In this document: positions 53,297-64,000 of the stretch, piece by piece
Position numbering within the stretch: the stretch's first letter is position 1
How the letters are laid out: each line of letters opens with the position of its first letter
NCBI GenBank assembly: GCA_018266075.1
Contig: JAFEBB010000011.1
Location: 62,001 to 126,000 of the forward strand
DNA length: 64,000 bases
Reading direction: 5' to 3'
From: Deltaproteobacteria bacterium
Lineage (GTDB): Bacteria > Myxococcota > Myxococcia > Myxococcales > SZAS-1
Translations under genes and position numbers: made by a program
The notes under the pieces: generated by a model
The model's database searches: none
The model's input: only the letters and a program-made list of their open reading frames with translations
Told to the model about the DNA's origin: nothing

Positions 53297-53922
53297 GCCT
53301 GCTTCTCGACCTTGACCAGGTGGCGGCCAATCAAGAGCTGATCGCCGTGCTCCACGACCGTCGGCTGCATGAGCCGGAAGAACGTGCCGTTGCTGGAGCC
53401 GAGGTCCTTCACCGAGAGCCGGCCGTTCTTGAAGAGAAACGTGGCGTGGCGCCCGGAGACGAAGCCGTCGCCGGGGAAGACGATGTCGCCGAGCTCGCGG
53501 CCGAGGGCCACCTCGCCGTCCTTGATGGGGAACACGTCGCCGCGGCGGCCGCCCTCGTAGATCTGCACCAGGCGCGCCTTGTAGCCCGGGTCCTTGCTGC
53601 CCCAGACGCCCGGCTGCGCGGCCGGGAGCGCCTCGATGAGCAAGCGCTGGCGGCCCACGCGGAGCTCGTTGCCCGGCACCAGGTCGCGGTCGGCCTGCAC
53701 CTTGAGGCGAATGAAGACGCCGTTGCCCGAGCCCACGTCATCGACGGTGAGCTTGCCGCTGCTGATGGTGAAGCGGGCCTGCACCGGCGCGAGGAAGGGA
53801 TCGTCGGGCGGCATGATGTCCGCCTTGGAGCCGAGCGTCATCTGGTCGCGCACGAACGGGACCATGGTCTCCGGCCCGCCGTCGAAGCGAACGACGCGCA
53901 ACATGGTCTTGTTGTCAGGCAT
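53293..53922 (-). CDS. Double FHA-domain protein
   Basis: 209 residues from the ATG at 53922 (GGGG lies 6 bases upstream). The C-terminal FHA domain (about 115-205) is complete: VALGRELGDIVFPGDGFVSGRHATF and VKDLGSSNGTFFRL give the Arg, Ser, His and Asn for phosphothreonine binding. The N-terminal one (about 15-105) keeps the fold (VDDVGSGNGVFIRLKVQ) but has LGSKAD for the GR pair and APVQARF for SxxH, so it probably no longer binds phosphopeptides. It may read out the local kinases; that is an inference. Confidence 0.9.
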   Translation of the reverse strand: MPDNKTMLRVVRFDGGPETMVPFVRDQMTLGSKADIMPPDDPFLAPVQARFTISSGKLTVDDVGSGNGVFIRLKVQADRDLVPGNELRVGRQRLLIEALPAAQPGVWGSKDPGYKARLVQIYEGGRRGDVFPIKDGEVALGRELGDIVFPGDGFVSGRHATFLFKNGRLSVKDLGSSNGTFFRLMQPTVVEHGDQLLIGRHLVKVEKQA

Positions 53923-54138
53923 CTTCGGCACCCCAGGGGCGTAGAAAACCCGCGGCTGCCGGGGCTGTCAAGCGACTGCGAACTTTCGCGCCAAAACTGG
54001 AAATTGGAATCCGCCGATGGAGGGTCGCGTTTCTGCGCGCCCAAGCAGGCGAGCGCCTTGTCCAAGACGCTGGCTTGGTGCGTCATTGGGAAGTAGTGTC
54101 CGACCGCGTTTGGCTAGAGAAGTTGGAGGCTGGAAATC

Positions 54139-55951
<1,813 letters not shown>

Positions 55952-55956
<5 letters not shown>

Positions 55957-55969
55957 CAATTTGGTTACG
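55952..55969. repeat. AAC-N6-GTT inverted repeat between aspS and the FAD-oxidase gene
   Basis: CGTAACAATTTGGTTACG, exact 6-bp arms; it includes the aspS stop (TAA) and ends 8 bases before the next start. Confidence 0.5.
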
Positions 55970-55977
55970 GAGGGGAC

Positions 55978-57552
55978 GTGACGCCGGAGTTCGTCCGCAT
56001 CGCCAGCGTCATCGAGCCGAGCGAGAGCCAGCGCGCGCTCGCCTCGGATCTCGCGCGCCTCTGCGACGGCCGCGCCTCCGCGGGCTCGCAAGACCGCATC
56101 GCCTACGCGCGCGACCTGTGGCCGAAGGCGACGTACTGGGCCGGCCTCGGAAAGGTCCCGCGCCCGCCCGACGCCATCTGCTGGCCACGCGATGAGAAGC
56201 AGCTCGCGAACGTCGTCGCCTTCGCGCGCGCGCGGAAGATCCCGCTCATTCCCTTTGGCGCGGGCAGCGGCGTCTGCGGCGGCGCCATCGCGCTCACCGG
56301 CGGCATCACCGTGGACTTGAAGCGCATGGACCGCCTGCGCTCGGTGGACCACGCGAGCCGACTCTTCACCGCGCAAGGCGGCATCATCGGCGAGAACCTG
56401 GAGCGCGAGCTGGCGGCGCACGGGCTCTCGCTGGGCCACTTCCCGAGCTCGATCTACTGCTCCACGCTCGGCGGCTGGTTGGCGGCGCGCAGCGCGGGCC
56501 AGCTCTCGACCAAGTACGGCAAGATCGAGGACATGTGCCAGTCGCTCACGGCCGTGCTCGGCACGGGCGAATTGGTGAAGGTCCGCGCGCGGCCGTCGAA
56601 CGGGCCGGACTTCACGCAATTGTTAATAGGCTCCGAAGGCACGCTGGGCTTCATCACCGAGGCCACGATGTTCGCGGTGCCGCAGCCGGCGACGCGCGCG
56701 TACCGGGCGGTCCGCTTCCGCACGCTCGAGGCCGGCGCCGAGGCGATTCGACGCATCCTGCGCGACGGCCTGCGTCCGGCGGTGGTGCGCCTCTACGATC
56801 CGTTCGACACGGTCATCGCCGGCAAGGGCAAGACCAAGTTCGCCGCGACGGATGAGCACCACCGCGACGGCATCCAGGTCATCCAGGAGCGCGCGCCGCT
56901 CGCGGCCAAGCTCGCCGTGCGCGCCGCGCTGGGCAAGCCTGCGGCGCTCAACCGACTCGCGGATCTGCTGCGCGAGTGCTTGCTCATCCTCGTCTTCGAA
57001 GGCGACGCGGATCTGTGCAGCGCCGAGGACGAGCAGGCGCTGATTCTCTGTCGCGAGCTCGGCGGCGTCGATCTCGGCGCGGCGCCCGCGCGACACTGGA
57101 TGGAGCAGCGCTACGCCGTCTCGTACAAGCAGTCGAAGATGTTCGCTGCCGGCGCGTTCGCGGACACCATGGAGGTTTGCGCGACGTGGGACAAGGTCCT
57201 GCCCGTGTACCGCGCGGTGCGCCAGGCCGTGTCGCCGCTGGGCTTCATCATGGCGCACCTCTCGCACGCGTACGTCGAGGGCTGCTCGCTCTACTTCACG
57301 TTCTCGGCGACCGCGCCCAGCCCGGAAGAGGTGGTCGAGCGCTACGACGCCGTGTGGCGCGAGGCACTCGGCGCTGCCATGGCCGCTGGCGCGACCGTCT
57401 CTCACCACCACGGCGTGGGCTTCTCGAAGGCGGGTCGCTTGCACGAGGAGCTGGGTTCACCTGGAGTGAACCTGCTTCGGGCGCTGAAGCGCACCTGTGA
57501 TCCCGACGGCATCTTGAACCCGGGCAAGCTCGGGCTCGGCGGGGAGGCGTGA
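55978..57552 (+). CDS. FAD-linked oxidase, alkylglycerone-phosphate-synthase/GlcD-like
   Basis: 524 residues from a GTG; GGAGGGGAC precedes it. The FAD-binding domain is clear: IPLIPFGAGSGVCGGAIALTGGITVDLKRMDRL, GIIGENLERELAAHGLSLGHFPSSIYCSTLGGWLAARSAGQLSTKYGKIEDM and GSEGTLGFITEATM. The C-terminal part has the triple His SHHHGVG, which in alkylglycerone-phosphate synthases (ether-lipid enzymes) replaces the GEHGIG of glycolate/lactate dehydrogenases. It is followed, with overlaps, by a GlcE-like and a GlcF-like gene and a lipid kinase, so two readings are possible: an ether-lipid step or a three-part 2-hydroxyacid dehydrogenase. I favour the former weakly. Confidence 0.9.
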   Translation: MTPEFVRIASVIEPSESQRALASDLARLCDGRASAGSQDRIAYARDLWPKATYWAGLGKVPRPPDAICWPRDEKQLANVVAFARARKIPLIPFGAGSGVCGGAIALTGGITVDLKRMDRLRSVDHASRLFTAQGGIIGENLERELAAHGLSLGHFPSSIYCSTLGGWLAARSAGQLSTKYGKIEDMCQSLTAVLGTGELVKVRARPSNGPDFTQLLIGSEGTLGFITEATMFAVPQPATRAYRAVRFRTLEAGAEAIRRILRDGLRPAVVRLYDPFDTVIAGKGKTKFAATDEHHRDGIQVIQERAPLAAKLAVRAALGKPAALNRLADLLRECLLILVFEGDADLCSAEDEQALILCRELGGVDLGAAPARHWMEQRYAVSYKQSKMFAAGAFADTMEVCATWDKVLPVYRAVRQAVSPLGFIMAHLSHAYVEGCSLYFTFSATAPSPEEVVERYDAVWREALGAAMAAGATVSHHHGVGFSKAGRLHEELGSPGVNLLRALKRTCDPDGILNPGKLGLGGEA

Positions 57553-58556
57553 TGGTCAACCGTCCTTCCACGACCGAGTTCTCCGCGCTGCTTCGCTCCG
57601 ATGAGTTCCGTGATCTCGGCCGCGAGCTGGAGCTCACGCCCGCCGGCGCGGATCGGCTCGCGCTCGGGCTTCGTTGGGCGCGCGAGCGCGGCCGCCCGGT
57701 GCGCGTGTCGCGCGCGCGCTTCGACAACGTGAGCCGCCCCGATGTCACCAGCTGCCTGATCCACGCCGAGGCCGAGGCCAAGCTCGCCGACGTGGAGGCC
57801 GCGCTCGACACCGCGCAGCTCACGCTGGGGCCGCTCTCGCCGGGCGCGCGCGAGCTCACGGTCGCGCAGTGGCTGTGTGGCCCGCACGCGGGTCTGCGCG
57901 CGGTGCCCGGGGGTCGGCTCGAGACGGCTGCGCTGACCATCGAGGCCGTGCTCTGGACCGGCGAGGTCTATCGCTCGCATGCGTCGCCGCGCGCGGCCGC
58001 GGGCCCGGATCTCGACTACGCGTTCCTCGGCGCAGGCGATGCCGTCGGATTGCTCACGTCTGCGCTGCTGCGCGCGTTCTCCAAGCCCACCACCGACGAT
58101 CGCGTCGGCGTGACCTTGCCGGATCCCGCGAGCGCCGCCGCGATCCTTCACGATGCGCTCGGGCATGAAGCGCGTCCTGCGAGCGCCGAGCTGGCGCTGG
58201 TCGACGGACACGCGGTGCTCACCGCCACGTTCTCCGATCTCGCGTTCCGCGCGCACCGCGATGCGGCGCGCTTGCGTGAGGCCGCGGCGCTCCACGGCGC
58301 GACAACGCGCGAGGCCGTGCCCGTGCAGAGCGAGCGCGAGCTGACGCACGAGTTCGAGGTGAGCTGGGAGGCGCTGCCGGGCCTGCTCGAGCTCTGCTTC
58401 CCGCATCGCGTGGGCATCCATCGAATCGCGAGAGAGAGCGTGGTGGTGGTGTCTTCGATTGCGCTGAACGGCGACGGCGTGGTGCCGCTCGATGGGCCCG
58501 CGTCGCAGCCTGCGTGGCTGCAAGCGCTCGCGCGCGAAATGGGAGGTGCGCGGTGA
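57552..58556 (+). CDS. GlcE-like FAD-binding subunit
   Basis: 334 residues; ATG overlaps the stop of the upstream oxidase (TGATG) and GGGGAGG lies just before. The core KLADVEAALDTAQLTLGPLSPGARELTVAQWL, then GPHAGLRAVPGG and YRSHASPRAAAGPDLDYAFLGAGDAVGLLTSALLRA are the FAD-binding (PCMH-like) words of GlcE. The N-terminal Gly-rich turn of normal PCMH domains is weak, so FAD binding may be reduced. It precedes a GlcF-like iron-sulfur gene by a GTGA overlap. Confidence 0.8.
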   Translation: MVNRPSTTEFSALLRSDEFRDLGRELELTPAGADRLALGLRWARERGRPVRVSRARFDNVSRPDVTSCLIHAEAEAKLADVEAALDTAQLTLGPLSPGARELTVAQWLCGPHAGLRAVPGGRLETAALTIEAVLWTGEVYRSHASPRAAAGPDLDYAFLGAGDAVGLLTSALLRAFSKPTTDDRVGVTLPDPASAAAILHDALGHEARPASAELALVDGHAVLTATFSDLAFRAHRDAARLREAAALHGATTREAVPVQSERELTHEFEVSWEALPGLLELCFPHRVGIHRIARESVVVVSSIALNGDGVVPLDGPASQPAWLQALAREMGGAR

Positions 58557-59665
58557 GCCACGATGGAATGCGCCCCTCGAGCGATCCACGCCGCCAGCGC
58601 GAGTACGCGTACTGCACCGCGTGCCCCAAGCTCTGTCGCTTCTCGTGTCCGGTGTCGGAGGCCGAGCGCCGCGAGACGGTCACGCCATGGGGAAAGATGG
58701 AGGTCGGCCACCAGCTCGAGACGCGCCAACGCCCCATGGACGCCGCGAGCGCCGAGGCCGTCTACGCCTGCAGCGACTGCGGCCGCTGCACCGAGCACTG
58801 CAAGCACGGCAACGAGGTCGCGCCCGCGCTGGTCGCGTTGAGGGCAGAGGCTGTTCGCGCGGGGGTCGCGCCCGAGTCGATCACCAAGCTCGTCGATCGC
58901 TTCGCCTCGCACGGCTCGCCCTTCCCCACTTCGCTTCGCCAGGCCGCGCAGAAGGCCGGCATGCGCGACGATGGCACCTACTTCCCGGGCTGCACCGCGC
59001 TGGCCAAGCAGCCCAACCTCGTCGACGACGCGCGCGCCGCGAGCGAAGCGGTGGGCATGCCGCTCGCCGTGAGCCCGCTCGCCTCGCGCTGCTGCGGGTA
59101 TCCGCTCTGGGCCGCGGGTCATCTGCAAGCGTTCCGCGCGCACGCCGAAGGATTCGCCGAGGCTGCGCGCGAGGTGCCGTCGCTCGTCGTCGGAGATCCG
59201 GGCTGCGCGTACACGCTCTCGGTGCTCTACCCGCAGGTCGGCGTGCGCACGCCCGAGGTTCGGCTCTGGGTCGACGAGGTCGCGCGGCGGCTGCCGGAGC
59301 ACGCCGGCGGCAAGCCCGTGGAGCTCGACGCCGCGTACCACGACCCGTGCCACCTCGGCCGCGGCTTGGGTCGCTACGAGGCGCCGCGCGCCATCTTGCA
59401 GCACGCGCTCGGCGGCAAGCCGTTCGCCGAAGCCAACGACGCGCGCAACGATGCGGGCTGCTCCGGCGGCGGCGGGGTGTTGCCGCGCACGCACCCGGAG
59501 ACCTCGGTGGAGATCGCGCGGCGCCAGGGCGAGGCGCTGGGTGAGCGCGCGACGATCGTCACCGCGTGTCCGGCCGCGCGCCGCATGTTCGAGAAGGCCG
59601 GCCGCAAATCGCTCGCCCTGGAGACGGTGCTCGCGCGATTCTTCGGCCGCGAATCGGGGGACTGA
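58553..59665 (+). CDS. (Fe-S)-binding protein, GlcF/heterodisulfide-reductase-like
   Basis: 370 residues from a GTG with GGGAGG 6 bases upstream. Two four-Cys clusters near the N-terminus, CTACPKLCRFSCP and CSDCGRCTEHCKHG, fit two [4Fe-4S] centres. Two CCG-type domains follow: YFPGCTAL...RCCGYPLWAAG and DAAYHDPCHLGRG...AGCSGGGG, which bind a further centre in related subunits. This is the order of GlcF and GlpC subunits that carry electrons from an FAD partner to membrane quinones. Its operon place behind two FAD-type genes supports that. Confidence 0.9.
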   Translation: MSHDGMRPSSDPRRQREYAYCTACPKLCRFSCPVSEAERRETVTPWGKMEVGHQLETRQRPMDAASAEAVYACSDCGRCTEHCKHGNEVAPALVALRAEAVRAGVAPESITKLVDRFASHGSPFPTSLRQAAQKAGMRDDGTYFPGCTALAKQPNLVDDARAASEAVGMPLAVSPLASRCCGYPLWAAGHLQAFRAHAEGFAEAAREVPSLVVGDPGCAYTLSVLYPQVGVRTPEVRLWVDEVARRLPEHAGGKPVELDAAYHDPCHLGRGLGRYEAPRAILQHALGGKPFAEANDARNDAGCSGGGGVLPRTHPETSVEIARRQGEALGERATIVTACPAARRMFEKAGRKSLALETVLARFFGRESGD

Positions 59666-59666
59666 C

Positions 59667-60593
59667 ATGAAGACGTTTCTCGTGGTGAACCCCATGAGCG
59701 CCAACGGGCGCACGGGCCGGCAGTTCCCGGAGATCTCCGCCGCGCTCCGCAACGGCATCGGCGAGTTCGAGCACGCGTTCACCACCCGCGCCGGCGAAGC
59801 GACGGACCTCGCGCGCAAGGCGATCAAGGATGGCTTCGAGCGCATCGTGGCCGTGGGCGGCGACGGCTCTATTAACGAAGTGGTTAACGGCTTCTTCGAA
59901 GACGGCAAGGCCATCAATCCCAACGCAGCGCTGGCCATCATCCCGCGCGGCACCGGCGGCGATTTTCGCAAGAGCTTTGGCTGGAGCACCGAGCTCGCCG
60001 ACGCCGTGAAGCGCCTCGCCCAGCCCGACCTCGCGCCGCTCGACGTGGGCGAGCTCAAGTTCACCGACGCGCACGGCAAGGAGTCGCTGCGCTACTTCGT
60101 GAACGTGGCCTCGTGCGGCATCAGCGGCAACGTCGACGACGCAGTGAACAACTCCAGCTTCAAGGGCCTCGGCGGCGGCACGCTCTCGTTCAAGCTCGCC
60201 TCGCTCAAGGCGCTGCTCAGCTACGCCAACAAGCCGGTGAAGCTGCGCTTCGACGACGGCCCCGAGGAGCGCGTGGACGCCCTCACCTGCCTCGCGGTGG
60301 GCAACGGCCAGTACTTCGGCGGCGGCATGTGGATCTGCCCCCAGGCCAAGCCCGACGACGGCATCTTCGACGTCACCATCTGGGAGCGCTTCGGCCTCAA
60401 GGACTTCGCGCTGCGCCAGGGCGCCATCTACAACGGTCAACACTTGAAGATGAGCGGCGTCCGCAGCCTGCGCGCCAAGAAGGTCACCGCCACCAGCGAC
60501 GTAGACGTACTCCTCGACGTCGACGGCGAGCAGCCAGGCAAGCTCCCGGCTACCTGGCAGGTCCTGCCCGGCGCCATTCGCATCAGCCGCTGA
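59667..60593 (+). CDS. Diacylglycerol kinase catalytic-domain (YegS/DgkB-like) lipid kinase
   Basis: 308 residues, 1 base after the Fe-S gene's stop. Family words: LVVNPMSANGRTG, FERIVAVGGDGSINEVVNGF (GGDGT-like ATP site, here GGDGS), LAIIPRGTGGDFRKSFG (usually GTGNDF; Gly for Asn), VNVASCGISG and TCLAVGNGQYFGGGMWICPQAKPDDGIFDVTIW. It should phosphorylate a lipid alcohol such as diacylglycerol or a related ether lipid. The Asn-to-Gly and Thr-to-Ser changes are mild. Linked to the redox set by distance, hinting at a lipid pathway. Confidence 0.93.
   Translation: MKTFLVVNPMSANGRTGRQFPEISAALRNGIGEFEHAFTTRAGEATDLARKAIKDGFERIVAVGGDGSINEVVNGFFEDGKAINPNAALAIIPRGTGGDFRKSFGWSTELADAVKRLAQPDLAPLDVGELKFTDAHGKESLRYFVNVASCGISGNVDDAVNNSSFKGLGGGTLSFKLASLKALLSYANKPVKLRFDDGPEERVDALTCLAVGNGQYFGGGMWICPQAKPDDGIFDVTIWERFGLKDFALRQGAIYNGQHLKMSGVRSLRAKKVTATSDVDVLLDVDGEQPGKLPATWQVLPGAIRISR
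59872..59887. repeat. AAC-N6-GTT inverted repeat in lipid kinase gene
   Basis: TTAACGAAGTGGTTAA, exact 5-bp arms, overlapping the GGDGSINEVVNG codons (ATT AAC GAA GTG GTT AAC). Confidence 0.45.
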
Positions 60594-60739
60594 CGCGCTG
60601 CATTGGCGCAGGACGCTCGCGATTTCGGGCCATTGGGAAATGTTCGCGCGGGCCTGTTGTTCGGAGGTCGAGCGGCCGGTTGATCCTGCGGACGTCGGTC
60701 CGTAGCGTTGAAGGGCGGTTTTCTGCTCGCGGAGTTGCC

Positions 60740-61660
60740 ATGCGGTCTCTGCTCGTCATTGTGGTGGGGTTGGTGCCGGCCCTCGCGTTCGCGGATGCGA
60801 CGCCCCTGACCTCGCTCGACCAGGTGCAGAAGCTCTGCGCCGAGCTCCAGACGGCGCCGAACGCGACCGCCGATGCCAAGGCCGCGCGCACCGAGGCGCT
60901 GAAGCGCGAGCTCAAGCTCACCCTCCCGCCCGGGCAGTACCGCATCGCCGAGGCCGACCCGAGCTCCAACACGCTCAGCGTGGACACCGAGCACGCGTTC
61001 CGGCTCTTCAAGGGCGCAGCCGTCTTCTACCCGGTCGACGAGGAGGACCTGGACCTCGCCGTCCCCGAGGGCAAGGCGCTGCCTGCAGACACGCACGACA
61101 TGGCCCTCGAGCTCGTGGTGCGCCCGGGGCAGGACACGGACCAGGCCTGCGCCATCGGCCTCGCGCACGACTACGTGATGGGCGTGGAGATCCTCTCCGC
61201 GCGGCTGGTGAACCCCGCGGGCGCCACCGTGGCCGCAATGGAGGAGGACGAGAGCATCGAGCGCACAGCGAAGGCCGGCGGCACGCCCACGGTGGAGATC
61301 GTCCCGGCCGTCGTCGAAGGCTCGGCGAGCATGGCGCGCCAGGTGACCGACGGGCTGCAGGGCATGCGCGCGCGGCTGATGGAGTGCTACCAGCACTCGC
61401 TTCAGGCCCATCCGACGCTCGATGGCTCCATGGTGCTCGGCTTCGACGTGAGTGGCGGCAAGCCCGGGCCGGTGACGGTGATGGCGGACAGCGTCCAGGA
61501 TGACGCGATGGCCGCGTGCGTGTCGAAGACGGTGAGCGGGCTGGACCTGAAGGGCGCGCCGCCGCCGGCGCCGGCCAAGGGCAAGAAGGCCGCGAAGGCC
61601 GCGGCGTCCGAGAGCGGCGCGGGGCGCGCGAGCGTGGCCCTGCGGTTCGAGCGCAAGTAG
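60740..61660 (+). CDS. Secreted protein with AgmX/PglI-like C-terminal domain
   Basis: 306 residues from the ATG at 60740 (GGAG 5 bases upstream) with a Sec signal, MRSLLVIVVGLVPALAFA. The C-terminal part, MRARLMECYQHSLQAHPTLDGSMVLGFDVSGG, then VQDDAMAACVSKTVSGLDL and ending SVALRFERK, has the Cys-Tyr...LxG...Cys plan of AgmX/PglI domains used in gliding and envelope proteins of myxobacteria. The middle (about 60-190) is without recognised motif. Function unknown; location periplasmic. Confidence 0.85.
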   Translation: MRSLLVIVVGLVPALAFADATPLTSLDQVQKLCAELQTAPNATADAKAARTEALKRELKLTLPPGQYRIAEADPSSNTLSVDTEHAFRLFKGAAVFYPVDEEDLDLAVPEGKALPADTHDMALELVVRPGQDTDQACAIGLAHDYVMGVEILSARLVNPAGATVAAMEEDESIERTAKAGGTPTVEIVPAVVEGSASMARQVTDGLQGMRARLMECYQHSLQAHPTLDGSMVLGFDVSGGKPGPVTVMADSVQDDAMAACVSKTVSGLDLKGAPPPAPAKGKKAAKAAASESGAGRASVALRFERK

Positions 61661-61710
61661 GCCCGAACGGATCGATGAAACAAGCTGGTTAACATCAGTC
61701 AACCGATCCG

Positions 61711-64000
<2,290 letters not shown>

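Noticed and set aside
54060-54138. T-box or other riboswitch in the aspS leader
   Set aside because: I see no T-box sequence or specifier loop, and such elements are not expected in this group. Only a weak CAAGC/GCTTG pairing is present.
61668-61707. CGGATCG/CGATCCG pairing between the AgmX-like and kinase stops as terminator
   Set aside because: The arms are 7 bases with a loop of more than 20 and there is no T-run on either side.

Overview
This is a GC-rich window (about 70% GC by eye) that reads like the chromosome of a myxobacterium (Myxococcota). It has three eukaryotic-type Ser/Thr kinases, FHA and cyclic-nucleotide modules, many Cys-rich or Ser/Thr/Gly-rich lipoproteins, an AgmX/PglI-like protein and very dense packing with ATGA/GTGA overlaps. 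I see no insertion sequence, phage, CRISPR array or rRNA. All family assignments are from reading the translated sequence, without database searches.

Layout. 1-12.2 kb: the start of a secreted protein running off the left edge, then surface lipoproteins (Cys-rich, EF-hand, a tandem pair with carboxypeptidase-regulatory-like repeats, an xDAG pentapeptide-repeat protein), interleaved with a ComF-like operon of two paralogous membrane proteins, a thioredoxin-like ferredoxin and an exported LEA-like protein. 12.4-16 kb: a cyclic-nucleotide module of two TPR/cNMP-binding proteins plus a class III cyclase with an FHA-like tail. 16-23.4 kb: membrane MutS-like ATPase, ATP-grasp-like protein, metallo-beta-lactamase-fold lactonase, a probable selenocysteine-containing thioredoxin-fold lipoprotein, and a slipin. 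23.7 kb: an unusual 73-nt tRNA. 24-31 kb: prolyl oligopeptidase, kinase, amidohydrolase and a propeller lipoprotein. 30.7-42 kb, all minus strand: a HisD-like pseudoenzyme, AidB-type acyl-CoA dehydrogenase, lipoprotein, a complete late tyrosine catabolic set (FAH-family hydrolase, maiA, hpd, hmgA) and a TPR kinase. 42-53.3 kb: aroA, two large surface lipoproteins, an aldose epimerase and the overlapping operon aroE / aroC-aroK fusion / aroB / aroQ. 53.3-64 kb: double-FHA protein, aspS, a GlcD/E/F-like redox set joined to a lipid kinase, an AgmX-like secreted protein and a truncated kinase.

How the genes work together. The five aro genes cover dehydroquinate synthesis to chorismate (DHQ synthase, dehydroquinase, shikimate dehydrogenase, shikimate kinase, EPSP synthase, chorismate synthase). 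The hpd-hmgA-maiA-FAH set takes 4-hydroxyphenylpyruvate towards fumarate and acetoacetate. The cyclase probably feeds the adjacent cNMP-binding proteins. The GlcD/E/F-like set followed by a diacylglycerol-kinase-like gene suggests membrane lipid or 2-hydroxyacid oxidation.

The strongest unusual signals are: (1) an in-frame TGA directly after a Cys in a thioredoxin-fold lipoprotein, followed at the right distance by a SECIS-like hairpin with a GGT loop and bulged U; (2) an uninterrupted chorismate synthase-shikimate kinase fusion; (3) a class I-shaped tRNA with a UGA anticodon; (4) recurrent AAC-N6-GTT inverted repeats in AT-rich, rare-codon patches, both in and between genes.
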